In this document: positions 23,800 through 32,829 of the stretch, in pieces
Numbering within the stretch: the first letter of the stretch is position 1
How the letters are laid out: the number at the start of each line of letters is the position of its first letter
NCBI GenBank assembly: GCA_945872245.1
Contig: CAMBZB010000006.1
Span: forward strand, 21,511 to 85,510
Source: Flavobacterium psychrophilum
GTDB lineage: Bacteria; Bacteroidota; Bacteroidia; Flavobacteriales; Flavobacteriaceae
Length of the DNA: 64,000 bases
Reading direction: 5' to 3'
Position numbers and translations under genes: made by a program
The notes under the pieces: generated by a model
What the model saw: the letters and a program-made list of their open reading frames with translations, nothing else
Told to the model about the DNA's origin: nothing
Database searches by the model: none

Positions 23800-25230
23800 T
23801 TAGAATGCAATTACGGCTTCAAACATTAAGCCGCTAAATTTACCTCCTTTTAAATCATTTAAACTTGTGGCAGTGCCAGATGGACTGGCTGGATTAGAAG
23901 CTAATTCTGCATAGTCTTTGTAGTTTTGACTGGTATATGCTAATTTGGCCAAAATGTTTTTGGTCATAAACCAACCTATGCTTGATTCAAATCTGTTTAT
24001 GCTAATCGCTTTAGCGTCAGCATTTGATAGTTTTCCGGATACGGTGCCGTATCTTCCACCAACATAAAATTGTTCAGTAACTCCAAATCGATAGACTACA
24101 TCTCCAGTATATTGGCTTACACTACGGGAGGTATCTACCCCTTTTTTATCACCCCCTTTTGCAAATTCAGCTGTTCCAAAGAACTCAAGTCCTTTGTATT
24201 TGAAGAAGGGATTAAACATCAGGGCAGTATACCAGTTTCCGAAAGCAGGGTCGAATCTACCAGAAGTTGGATACGAAGTTGGATTAAAGTTGTTAATTAA
24301 AGTTTTGCCATCATATTTGTATTCTTGGTGAGACATCACTCCAAAATAACGGCTCCCTGCTCTATCTGAAGACCAAGGGTTTGAACTCATGTTAGAGTTG
24401 TGATTCAAAGATCCTGTAATTCTCACTCTCAAATCTTTATCGATTTGTTTGTCGTACCCTAACTTAACCAAAAAAGTTGGACTGATCGTAGTGTTTGGAT
24501 CTGGTGCATTTACGGTTGGTACAGATGGAACAATTTCAGCAACAGATTGGTTTAATTTCCCATTAGTGATTCCAAGCATACTTACAAAACCATTTCTATT
24601 GTAGTAAAATTCAGCTCCCATGTCAGTTTGAAAAGCATCCATAATATTGCCGTCAATAAAGGGATTCATAATTGCGTTACCATTATCAGATCTTCTAAAA
24701 TGGGCGTCACCGTAGTTGTTTTCCATTTGCCCAATTTTGATGGTGGCATATTTCATAAAATCGGCCAACAAATCTTTCTCAATGAAGTCCAACTTGTCAA
24801 TTTGTAAATATCCCCCTTTTACCCATGTTTCATTATGGTGTCTAGCTGAAAGATAGATATCCAAGTTTACTCGAACCCCGTCTGCCAATTGCGCTCCAAA
24901 ACTCATATTTGCAGCCGGTAAACTGAATTGGTTTTCTAAGTCATTCAATTTGTATGTCTCAACTGCTTTTCCAGTACTAGTTAGCGTGTATGTTCCTGTT
25001 TTTTGATCATTGGCAGAATTCAATGCCTGGAATTGCATCGCGAAAGCCCCTCCTAAGTCTATACTAATTCCTTTGAATTCCACATTGTCTTTTTTGACAT
25101 CAAATCGGTTAATGCCGTCTTTGCCCCTTGATATTTGGTTTTGTATTTGACCAAAAGTAGTCTGTGCCTGTAAATTGCTAATTAGACAAAAGGCCGCTAT
25201 CATTAATGATGTTTTAAAAATTGTTTTCAT
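23800..25230 (-). CDS. Outer-membrane porin-like beta-barrel protein
   Basis: A 476-residue protein with a signal peptide (ending LQAQ), a short periplasmic region (FGQIQNQISRGKDGINRFD) and then alternating hydrophobic strands such as GVRVNLDIYLSARHH, VYRFGVTEQFYVGGRYG and a C-terminal aromatic strand ending MFEAVIAF, as expected for barrel assembly. Similar Bacteroidota proteins are annotated as porins of unknown specificity. It sits between two YceI genes on the same strand, 47 bases after the upstream one, so the three may act on a common lipid-like or small-molecule substrate. Confidence 0.8.
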   Translation of the reverse strand: MKTIFKTSLMIAAFCLISNLQAQTTFGQIQNQISRGKDGINRFDVKKDNVEFKGISIDLGGAFAMQFQALNSANDQKTGTYTLTSTGKAVETYKLNDLENQFSLPAANMSFGAQLADGVRVNLDIYLSARHHNETWVKGGYLQIDKLDFIEKDLLADFMKYATIKIGQMENNYGDAHFRRSDNGNAIMNPFIDGNIMDAFQTDMGAEFYYNRNGFVSMLGITNGKLNQSVAEIVPSVPTVNAPDPNTTISPTFLVKLGYDKQIDKDLRVRITGSLNHNSNMSSNPWSSDRAGSRYFGVMSHQEYKYDGKTLINNFNPTSYPTSGRFDPAFGNWYTALMFNPFFKYKGLEFFGTAEFAKGGDKKGVDTSRSVSQYTGDVVYRFGVTEQFYVGGRYGTVSGKLSNADAKAISINRFESSIGWFMTKNILAKLAYTSQNYKDYAELASNPASPSGTATSLNDLKGGKFSGLMFEAVIAF

Positions 25231-25277
25231 AGTTTTAAGTTTTAAGTGATTTGATATATTGATTTAGTAATTAAATT

Positions 25278-25868
25278 TTATTTAAAAGACACGTCAAATT
25301 TAACCGTAACCGCATCGCCAGTTTTCATGGCACCCAACATAGCTGTGGGTGGTTTTATTTTGAAATCGGTCATTTTTAAAGGCACATTGCCCTTGAGCTG
25401 ATAATCCCCTGTTTTTGTTGTTTTACATACAGTTTTAAAACTGATTTTTCTAGTTTCCCCCGCCATGGATAAATTTCCCGTTAATGTGATTTCACTATCC
25501 TTATCGGTTAATTTTATAGACGAGGCTTCTGTCAGTTGAAAAACGATGTTTGGATTTTTCTTAGAGTCAAAAGCATCATACGTTTTTTCGTCCATAATTC
25601 CCTTACCGCTTTTTATCGAAATAACTGGGATTTTTACCACCAAACTGGTAATTTGTTTGGAGCTACTTAGCGTTAATTCACTATTGATTTTTGTCACTTT
25701 CATTTCCCAATCATGCACATTAGAAGTTCCAAGAATGGAAACAGTCAAATTTTGAGGGGTAATGTCAAAGCTCTGTGCATTTCCAATAGGAGCCGTAAAA
25801 AACATAATGCCTACAAAAAGCCTTATGCAGTAGTTCGAAAATTCTTTTTTAATAATTGTCATTACCAT
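25278..25868 (-). CDS. YceI family periplasmic protein, copy 3
   Basis: A 196-residue protein with an N-terminal signal (cleavage after GNAQ). The barrel includes LTVSILGTSNVHDWEMKV, GKGIMDEKTYDAFDSKKNP, the YceI-typical long insertion ITLTGNLSMAGETRKISFK and the ending MLGAMKTGDAVTVKFDVSF. It is the first gene of the YceI-porin(-YceI) group. Upstream, 25949-26048, lie a promoter box and a palindrome/sequence pair that also occurs upstream of amt copy 2. Confidence 0.9.
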   Translation of the reverse strand: MVMTIIKKEFSNYCIRLFVGIMFFTAPIGNAQSFDITPQNLTVSILGTSNVHDWEMKVTKINSELTLSSSKQITSLVVKIPVISIKSGKGIMDEKTYDAFDSKKNPNIVFQLTEASSIKLTDKDSEITLTGNLSMAGETRKISFKTVCKTTKTGDYQLKGNVPLKMTDFKIKPPTAMLGAMKTGDAVTVKFDVSFK

Positions 25869-25948
25869 TTAATTTTAGTTAGAGATTTTTATGCTGTCAG
25901 ATTCAATTAAGAATTTATCTTCACAGTGATTTGAGCATTTATCTTACA

Positions 25949-26048
25949 CAAAGATATTTTTACTTAACAAGGGAATAAATGATAATTATCATATTCTCAA
26001 TTTTTTTGTAAAAATCTTTTTATTATCTTATTATAGGTATGGAATAAT
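25949..26048 (-). promoter_or_regulatory. Promoter and candidate operators for the YceI-porin group
   Basis: A -7 box TATCTTTG (25956-25949, minus) lies 80 bases before the ATG. Upstream of it are a perfect 14-bp palindrome ATGATAATTATCAT (25979-25992), which has the TGAT-N4-ATCA form of CRP/FNR-family operators, and GGTATGGAATAAT (26036-26048). Both elements recur at 60503-60558 upstream of amt copy 2. Confidence 0.5.
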
Positions 26049-26132
26049 GAATTATTAATTATTGGCTGCGAATCGGAGGATTATTTTTTTATAATTTTTT
26101 TTTCAAACATTTATTTATCGAATAGATAATTC

Positions 26133-26140
26133 TACTTTTG
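26133..26140 (+). promoter_or_regulatory. -7 box for pyrD
   Basis: TACTTTTG on the plus strand, 19 bases before the ATG at 26160; exact TAnnTTTG without a clear -33 TTG. Confidence 0.55.
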
Positions 26141-26159
26141 TACCATTAACACCCCACTA

Positions 26160-27179
26160 ATGTATAAACTTCTGATTCGCCCGCTACTTTTTCTGTTTGA
26201 TCCCGAAAAAGTACATTATTTTACCTTTTCATTAATTCGTATCTTATCCAAAATACCAGGGATTCCGTCACTCTTCGAATCATTGTATACTGTAAATGAC
26301 AAGCGATTAGAGACCGAAGTCTTTGGGCTTAAGTTTAAAAACCCAGTTGGGTTGGCCGCTGGTTTCGATAAGGATGCTGCTTTATACAAGGAATTGTCCC
26401 ACTTTGGTTTCGGATTTATAGAAATAGGAACCCTTACGCCAAAAGGGCAAGAAGGCAACCCTAAAAAAAGATTGTTTCGTCTAAAAGAAGATCAGGCTAT
26501 TATTAACCGAATGGGTTTCAATAACGGCGGCGTTCAAGCGGCTGTTGGAAGATTAAAAAAGAATGAAGGATTTCTCATTGGTGGGAACATTGGCAAAAAT
26601 AAATTGACTCCAAATGAAAATGCAGTCGATGATTATCTGATTTGTTTTGAGGCCTTGTTCGACTACGTCAATTATTTTGTGGTCAATGTGAGTTCACCAA
26701 ATACGCCAAATCTGAGGGAATTACAGGAAAAAGAACCTTTGACCCAATTGTTGCAAGCCTTGCAAAAGGAGAATTTAGCGAAGCCAAATTCCAAACCGAT
26801 TCTCTTAAAAATCGCCCCCGATTTGACCGACACCCAACTGCTAGATATCATCGGTATAGTGAAAGAGACAAAAATCGCAGGGGTTATTGCAACCAATACC
26901 ACCATCTCCCGTCAAGGATTGCAATCTGCAAACAGGAGCGAAATAGGCGGAATGTCAGGTAAACCATTGGCAAAGCGTTCCACTGAAGTAATCCGTTTTC
27001 TTTCCGAAAAAAGCAATAAGGATTTTCCTATCATTGGGGTTGGAGGAATCCATTCCGCAGAAGACGCCATAGAGAAACTCGAAGCCGGGGCAAGTTTAAT
27101 CCAACTCTATACCGGTTTTATATATGAAGGACCAGCATTAGTTAAGGCAATTAACAAGAAGATTTTAGAGAAACTTTAA
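26160..27179 (+). CDS. pyrD: Quinone-dependent dihydroorotate dehydrogenase (class 2)
   Basis: Oxidises dihydroorotate to orotate in pyrimidine synthesis and passes electrons to membrane quinones. The 339-residue chain has the class 2 N-terminal helical extension ([19 protein letters not shown]) followed by the FMN barrel: [42 protein letters not shown], and the catalytic Ser in [14 protein letters not shown] (class 1 enzymes have Cys). [11 protein letters not shown] and [16 protein letters not shown] bind the FMN phosphate. Confidence 0.97.
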   Translation: MYKLLIRPLLFLFDPEKVHYFTFSLIRILSKIPGIPSLFESLYTVNDKRLETEVFGLKFKNPVGLAAGFDKDAALYKELSHFGFGFIEIGTLTPKGQEGNPKKRLFRLKEDQAIINRMGFNNGGVQAAVGRLKKNEGFLIGGNIGKNKLTPNENAVDDYLICFEALFDYVNYFVVNVSSPNTPNLRELQEKEPLTQLLQALQKENLAKPNSKPILLKIAPDLTDTQLLDIIGIVKETKIAGVIATNTTISRQGLQSANRSEIGGMSGKPLAKRSTEVIRFLSEKSNKDFPIIGVGGIHSAEDAIEKLEAGASLIQLYTGFIYEGPALVKAINKKILEKL

Positions 27180-27201
27180 ACTTTTAAACTTTAAACTTTC
27201 T

Positions 27202-27209
27202 TATATTTG
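27202..27209 (+). promoter_or_regulatory. -7 box immediately before the HMG-CoA lyase gene
   Basis: TATATTTG, exact TAnnTTTG, ends seven bases before the ATG at 27217. If used, the transcript would start at or next to the start codon. The gene may otherwise be read through from pyrD, 37 bases upstream. Confidence 0.5.
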
Positions 27210-27216
27210 GGCTTCT

Positions 27217-28080
27217 ATGGAAGCAATAAAAATCATCGAATGTCCTCGTGATGCCATGCAAGGCATAAAGGCATTTATTCCTACCGAAAGAAAAGTGGCT
27301 TACTTGCAGTCACTACTGCGTGTTGGTTTTGACAGCATAGATTTTGGGAGTTTTGTTTCCCCCAAAACCATTCCGCAAATGCAGGACACCGCCGAAGTAT
27401 TGGCACGTATAGAACTTTCGCAAACCCGCAGTAAGTTATTGGCAATCATTGCCAATACGCAAGGCGCTGAAAAAGCTTCCGTTTACCCCGAAATTCAATA
27501 TTTGGGTTTTCCTTTTTCGATTTCAGAGAATTTCCAAATGCGGAATACCCATAAAACCATCGCGGAATCCTTAGTGACTTTGCAGGAAATCCTCGAAATT
27601 GCAGATGCCAGCAATAAAGAAGTGGTGGCTTATCTCTCCATGGGATTCGGAAATCCGTACGGAGATCCATGGAACATTGAAATAGTGGGGGAGTGGACTG
27701 AAAGACTATCCAATATGGGGGTCAAAATTCTCTCGCTTTCCGATACCATTGGTAGTTCCACACCAGAAGTAATTCAGTATTTATTTTCGAATTTGATTCC
27801 GAAATATGCCAAGATTGAATTTGGTGCCCATTTGCATTCCACGCCAGACAGGTGGTTCGAGAAAGTGGATGCTGCCTATAATGCGGGATGCCGTCGTTTT
27901 GACGGGGCCATTCAAGGTTTTGGCGGCTGTCCTATGGCTACAGACACTTTAACGGGTAATATGCCTACGGAAAAATTAGTGTCTTATTTCACTTCTAAAA
28001 AAGAAAACACAAACTTAAATCCCTTGAGTTTTGAAAGCAGTTATAATGAAGCCTCAAAATTATTTGCGGACTTTCATTAG
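27217..28080 (+). CDS. mvaB: Hydroxymethylglutaryl-CoA lyase
   Basis: A 287-residue DRE-TIM barrel enzyme that cleaves HMG-CoA to acetyl-CoA and acetoacetate, the last step of leucine catabolism. Seen: IIECPRDAMQGIKAFIPTERK (here ECPRD replaces the usual EVGPRD), FGSFVSPKTIPQMQDT, AYLSMGFGNPYGDPW, LSLSDTIGSSTPEV, FGAHLHSTPDRW (metal-ligand His-x-His) and the catalytic Cys loop GFGGCPMATDTLTGNMPTE. Length is normal. Substrate is inferred from the full motif set. Confidence 0.92.
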   Translation: MEAIKIIECPRDAMQGIKAFIPTERKVAYLQSLLRVGFDSIDFGSFVSPKTIPQMQDTAEVLARIELSQTRSKLLAIIANTQGAEKASVYPEIQYLGFPFSISENFQMRNTHKTIAESLVTLQEILEIADASNKEVVAYLSMGFGNPYGDPWNIEIVGEWTERLSNMGVKILSLSDTIGSSTPEVIQYLFSNLIPKYAKIEFGAHLHSTPDRWFEKVDAAYNAGCRRFDGAIQGFGGCPMATDTLTGNMPTEKLVSYFTSKKENTNLNPLSFESSYNEASKLFADFH

Positions 28081-28200
28081 AATCGAAATTATTTGAAGGG
28101 TCTTGCAATTAGGATTAATACTATTTAGGAGGAACAGACGTTTTTGTTAGTTTATTTATGAATGAAAATGAATAACATGAATTCTTATTTTAACGAAATT

Positions 28201-28752
28201 ATGAAAAGATTTTTTTTAAAATATACGATGTTAGGGATAAGTATTTTGTCCGTTTTATCTTGCTCAAGTGATTTAGATTTCAATCAAGGCAATGACTTGG
28301 CTTTAGAACCTGTTATAGTGGCAAATTTAGCTACTTTTGATATTCCTGCCCATCAATTTGTGAGTGGAGGAATAGAACAACCGCAGTTTGTAGACGTGCC
28401 TAATTTTGACTTATTCAAGGATTCTTTTTTCAAAAATAACTTACTTAAGGTTGAGTTTTTTTTTGAAATCAACAATACCATTAATAGGGATTACGTCATC
28501 GATTTGGTTTTACTAGATGCTGATGATATACCACTTTACAGCATTAGTATTCCTGTGCCAGCTTATACGGGATTGGAAAACCTTGTCAAAAAGACCGAAC
28601 CGTTTGAAAGTTCCAACCTCCCTTTATTGACAAGCACCAGAAAAATGTCTTTTACGATTACCATGTTGTCTCCTGGACCTATTTTAAGCGAGAATAGTTT
28701 GGGCAGTCTTAAATTGCGTTCCAGTACCACCGGTTATTTTAGCATCAAATGA
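28201..28752 (+). CDS. Putative lipoprotein paired with a DUF5723 outer-membrane protein
   Basis: I start at ATG 28201 (MKRFFLKYTMLG), 183 residues, which gives a clean lipoprotein signal with lipobox VLSC; in-frame ATGs 13 and 8 codons upstream lack that form. The mature protein is beta-rich (LLKVEFFFEINNT, YVIDLVLLDADD, MSFTITMLSPGP) and shows no recognised domain. Its stop overlaps the start of the DUF5723 gene by four bases, so the two are translationally coupled and probably act together at the outer membrane. Confidence 0.75.
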   Translation: MKRFFLKYTMLGISILSVLSCSSDLDFNQGNDLALEPVIVANLATFDIPAHQFVSGGIEQPQFVDVPNFDLFKDSFFKNNLLKVEFFFEINNTINRDYVIDLVLLDADDIPLYSISIPVPAYTGLENLVKKTEPFESSNLPLLTSTRKMSFTITMLSPGPILSENSLGSLKLRSSTTGYFSIK

Positions 28753-30143
28753 GAAAATTAAGATTCTTTTTTGTGTTATTTCTAACCCTTAGTTGCTTCT
28801 CCCAAAACAAGCAATTACTTTACAATTTTACTTCGGTTCCACAGTCTATGTTGACTAATCCGGGTTCTGATTTTAAATACAACTGGTATGTAGGCATTCC
28901 GTTGTTATCCGGTATATCTGCAAATATTGGTTCTAGTGGTTTTTCGGCCTTTGATTTGTATGCCAATAACGGAATGGATTTTAATACCAAATTAAGGAAT
29001 GTTGTGTTTTCAAGCTCAAGAAATGACAAGATTGCGTTAAACGAGCAAATAGAATTTTTTAATGGCGGTTTTAAAATCGGAAGCTATGAGGGAGATTCCT
29101 ATGTTTCTTTTGGCATGTATCAAGAACTAGATTTCTTGCTTTATATACCTAAAGATCTGGTAGTTTTGGCATTGGATGGAAATAAGAATTATTTGGGCAA
29201 GGTTTTTAATTTGGGTGATTTTAATGTGAAAGGCGAGTTGCTTTCGGTTTTTCATCTTGGATTGCACCAAAAAGTAAATGAAAAATTAATTCTGGGTGTT
29301 AGGGGAAAGATTTATTCCAGCCTTTTTAACATTGCATCGACTAAAAATTCCGGTTATATTTATACTGTTCCTGCCGAAAATGCTGCTTATAAGCAGATAA
29401 TTGCTTCAAATCTAATGCTTAATTCATCTGGATTTTTAAATTATACCCAAAATTATACGGGCAATGCTGCCAGCGATATTTCTAAAAAAACACTTTTGGG
29501 CGGCAATCTGGGATTGGGATTCGATGCCGGATTGACCTATTATCCTAAGCAGAACATTCAATTTACGGCAAGCATTTCCGACGTTGGTTTCATAAGACAC
29601 ACTAAGGAAGTTGAAAATTACAGTTACAAAGGATTTTATGTTCACGAAGGCATGACACCTAATTTTATCACGGGGAGTTCTTCAACGGCAACCATAAGTG
29701 CTAAATTTAATGATGCACTCCCTTTTGAAACCTTGCATAAAAAATACACTACTTGGCGTCCCATAAAATTAAACACTTCCCTTCAATATTCTTTTGGGGA
29801 GCCTGAAAATTCGGGTTGTAATTGCAATGGAAACGAAATGGAATATATGAATTCGCTGGGAACCCAATTGTTTGTGATGTCGACACCTCGAGTTCCTTTT
29901 ATGGCGTTCACGGGCTATTATAGAAGGAGAGTTTCTGATGCTTTGGAAATGAAGGCAACTTATACATTGGATTCTTTTTCAAGCCGAAATATAGGCTTGG
30001 GCTTGTCCACTAATTTAAGCAAAGTCAATTTTTATTTCCTAGCTGACAACCTGCTGGAATACCAGGATATCAGCAAAGCCAATAGCCTGTCTTTTCAATT
30101 GGGACTCAATATTATTTTTTCGGATAAAGAGGCATCGGAATAA
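28749..30143 (+). CDS. DUF5723 family outer-membrane beta-barrel protein
   Basis: A 464-residue exported protein: signal peptide to about CFSQ, then a barrel with LYNFTSVPQSMLTNPGSDF, WYVGIPLLSGISANIGSSG, LGLHQKVNEKLILGVRGKIYS, GLGFDAGLTYYPKQNIQFT and the terminal LSFQLGLNIIF strand. A cysteine pair in NSGCNCNGNEMEYMNS stands out in a periplasmic or extracellular loop. DUF5723 proteins are found in Bacteroidota, often next to lipoproteins; no function is known. The gene ends 10 bases before the convergent P-type ATPase. Confidence 0.85.
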   Translation: MRKLRFFFVLFLTLSCFSQNKQLLYNFTSVPQSMLTNPGSDFKYNWYVGIPLLSGISANIGSSGFSAFDLYANNGMDFNTKLRNVVFSSSRNDKIALNEQIEFFNGGFKIGSYEGDSYVSFGMYQELDFLLYIPKDLVVLALDGNKNYLGKVFNLGDFNVKGELLSVFHLGLHQKVNEKLILGVRGKIYSSLFNIASTKNSGYIYTVPAENAAYKQIIASNLMLNSSGFLNYTQNYTGNAASDISKKTLLGGNLGLGFDAGLTYYPKQNIQFTASISDVGFIRHTKEVENYSYKGFYVHEGMTPNFITGSSSTATISAKFNDALPFETLHKKYTTWRPIKLNTSLQYSFGEPENSGCNCNGNEMEYMNSLGTQLFVMSTPRVPFMAFTGYYRRRVSDALEMKATYTLDSFSSRNIGLGLSTNLSKVNFYFLADNLLEYQDISKANSLSFQLGLNIIFSDKEASE

Positions 30144-30153
30144 AAAACAAGGT

Positions 30154-32664
30154 TCATTTTTGACCACTACGTTTGAACCCCTTATAAATTTCCACCCAGA
30201 TTACCGAAACAAATCCCACCAAAACTCCCAATCCTATTTGAGAAGCCGATACGGTTCCAAACATAAAAAAAGCAGCAAAAACAGGAACCAAGAGTAAGAG
30301 GCTGGTTATTAAAACGGTGATGCCGATAATAATCAAAACCAAATTGTTTTTGTACCCCAAAGTCGTGACTATCGAATAATAAAACGAACGGTTGGCCAAG
30401 GTCAGAAAAACATTCGAAGCGATTAAGGTAATGAAAACAGTGGTTCGGGTAACGCTTTCGGTACAGTTTTCTTGAATGCAATATTGGTAGGAAAACAAAA
30501 GTCCCAGCGTAATGACGAGTCCCTGAATAATGCTGATCGTTATTTCTTTCAGGTTGAAAAAAGTAGTAGTCATCAGACGTGGTTTTTGGAGCATCATGTT
30601 GGGTTCAATAGGTTCGTTTTCGTAAATTATGGAACAGGTTGGCCCCATTATTATTTCTAGAAAAATAATGTGTACCGGAGAAAAAATATTGGGATACACC
30701 CAGCCCATTACTAGTGGAATAAAAACAATCATAATGATGGGAATGTGTATGGAAATGATGTATTGGATTGCTTTTTTTAGGTTGGCATATATTTTTCGTC
30801 CCATGGCAATCGCGTCAATCATTTTGGCCAAATCATCCTCAACTAAGATGAGGTTAGCGGCTTCTTTGGCAATCTCGGTTCCTTTTTTACCCATGGCAAT
30901 CCCAATATGCGCCGATTTTAAAGCCGGGCCATCATTCACACCGTCGCCCGTCATGGCTACAATTTGATTATTCGCTTTTAAAGCTTCAATAATTTTCAGT
31001 TTGGCTTCGGGAAACATTCGGGTGAAAATGGTAGTTTTTAGTACCTTATCTTTCAAGGTTTCTTTGTTCATGGCCATCAATTTATCCCCATTCAGGGTGT
31101 TTTCAGGATTTCTGAGACCAATTTGTTTGGCGATAGTTGAGGTTGTCGTAGCATTGTCTCCCGTTACTATTTTTACCATAATTCCGGCATTATAAAAAGT
31201 ATCGAATACGCTCTTGATATTTTTCTTTGGCGGGTCGTAAAAGGCCACTAATCCTTTGAATATAAAGGGGAATTCTTGTTGTGTTTTTGGATAGTCATTT
31301 CCTGAAAAGACAGAAACACCAACGCCTAACACCCGAAATCCCTGTTTCGACATCGATTCAATGGCGTTGTTGATTTGTTGCGTTTCGGCTTTCGATAAAT
31401 TGGAACAAGCGATTAAGGCTTCCGGGGCCCCTTTGGCTGCGATAATTCGGGTTCCATTTTGGTTCTCAAAAACATGGGTCATCATGGGTGGACTCCCTCC
31501 TAAGGGGTATTCGTGAACTAATTTGAAATCAGGGCGTTCGTCGGTTGTGTTGAATTTTGAGTAGGCTTCATGTAGTGCAATTTCCATTCCGTCAAACGGA
31601 ATAGGTTCGCTAGCCCACATGGCAAGATTCAATAGTTCCTCTTCCTCTTTATTCAGTTGTTTACTTCCATTAAGGTCGTTATTCATTGTGTTATTCGAAA
31701 ATACATACCACTGCGCCAAACTCATTTTATTTTCAGTAATGGTTCCCGTTTTATCTGTGCAAATAACGGTGGCGCTCCCAAGGGTTTCCACGGTCTTGGT
31801 TTGTTTTACGATAATCCCCATTTTCATCAACCGCCAAGCTCCTAAAGCCATAAAAGTGGAAAAGGCAACCGGAATTTCCTCGGGGATAATACTCATCGCT
31901 AAGGTTAATGCCTGGAGTAAACTGTCTAAAAACACTCCCGAATTATAAAAGTTAATCCCCCAAACAATGCTGAAAATGACTAAACCAACAATGGACATTT
32001 TCTTTACGAAATTCCCAATTTGGATCTGTAAGGGGGTTTTTTCTTCGGCGATGGATTCCAGACTTTTTCCAATTTTCCCCAACTGGGTTTGGTTGCCAAT
32101 GGCGGTCACTTTGCAAATAGCCAAGCCGCTTGTGACAATTGTCCCTTGAAAAACTAGATTGTTTCCGGACTTTTCATTCTTAAACACGGGAAGTGATTCT
32201 CCGGTTAGAATGGATTCGTTTACCGAAAAATCATTGGATTGAAGGATTACCCCGTCGGCTGGAATAAAGCTGCCTTCTTCGGTTTGGAGGAAATCGCCCA
32301 ATACAATTTCTTCGCTAGGAATTTCGAGAATTTCTCCGTTTCGGATGACTTTGCTTTTGGGTTGCGACAATTTTTTTAGCAAGGCAATGGCATTCCTGCT
32401 TCTAGATTCTTGATAGAGCGAAATGGCAGAAATCAATACGATTGCCAAAGTCATAAAAATTCCGTCGGCATATTTTGCCGTAATAAAATAGAGGCTCGTA
32501 GCCAATACCAGCAACAAAAACATAGGCTCCTTAATCATTTCAATTAATGAAGCCAAAAAATAGTTTTTGTCTTGATAATCCAAAGAATTGAAGCCGTTCT
32601 TTTGTCTAGACTGAATCACTTCCTCGTCAGAAAGGCCTCTTAACAAGTGATTTGATTTTTCCAT
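30154..32664 (-). CDS. Cation-transporting P-type ATPase (calcium-type, P2)
   Basis: An 836-residue ion pump. Domains in order: Cation_ATPase_N (residues 1-60, LLRGLSDEEVIQSRQKNG), actuator domain with ILTGESLPV, membrane helix 4 with SIIPEEIPVAF (IPEEIP ion-binding proline kink), phosphorylation site ICTDKTGTITENK (Asp acyl-phosphate), nucleotide domain, hinge MTGDGVNDGPALKSAHIG, and a C-terminal helix bundle with FLEIIMGPTCSIIYENEPIE. The layout is that of Ca2+ or Mn2+ exporters; the exact ion cannot be fixed. It is transcribed alone. Confidence 0.9.
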   Translation of the reverse strand: MEKSNHLLRGLSDEEVIQSRQKNGFNSLDYQDKNYFLASLIEMIKEPMFLLLVLATSLYFITAKYADGIFMTLAIVLISAISLYQESRSRNAIALLKKLSQPKSKVIRNGEILEIPSEEIVLGDFLQTEEGSFIPADGVILQSNDFSVNESILTGESLPVFKNEKSGNNLVFQGTIVTSGLAICKVTAIGNQTQLGKIGKSLESIAEEKTPLQIQIGNFVKKMSIVGLVIFSIVWGINFYNSGVFLDSLLQALTLAMSIIPEEIPVAFSTFMALGAWRLMKMGIIVKQTKTVETLGSATVICTDKTGTITENKMSLAQWYVFSNNTMNNDLNGSKQLNKEEEELLNLAMWASEPIPFDGMEIALHEAYSKFNTTDERPDFKLVHEYPLGGSPPMMTHVFENQNGTRIIAAKGAPEALIACSNLSKAETQQINNAIESMSKQGFRVLGVGVSVFSGNDYPKTQQEFPFIFKGLVAFYDPPKKNIKSVFDTFYNAGIMVKIVTGDNATTTSTIAKQIGLRNPENTLNGDKLMAMNKETLKDKVLKTTIFTRMFPEAKLKIIEALKANNQIVAMTGDGVNDGPALKSAHIGIAMGKKGTEIAKEAANLILVEDDLAKMIDAIAMGRKIYANLKKAIQYIISIHIPIIMIVFIPLVMGWVYPNIFSPVHIIFLEIIMGPTCSIIYENEPIEPNMMLQKPRLMTTTFFNLKEITISIIQGLVITLGLLFSYQYCIQENCTESVTRTTVFITLIASNVFLTLANRSFYYSIVTTLGYKNNLVLIIIGITVLITSLLLLVPVFAAFFMFGTVSASQIGLGVLVGFVSVIWVEIYKGFKRSGQK

Positions 32665-32791
32665 TGGAGAATTATTGAAGTTTCTCTCATTTTGACAAAG
32701 GAGTAAACCAGGTTAAAAACGTCGAATTTTTAAGTACTACTAATTTAATCAATTATTATAAAATTTAAGTGTTTTTCTGCTAAAGATTCTC

Positions 32792-32799
32792 TATATTTG
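32792..32799 (+). promoter_or_regulatory. -7 box for guaB
   Basis: TATATTTG, exact TAnnTTTG, 30 bases before the ATG. Confidence 0.6.
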
Positions 32800-32829
32800 C
32801 ACGCAATTTAACTACAACTTCAAATTGCA

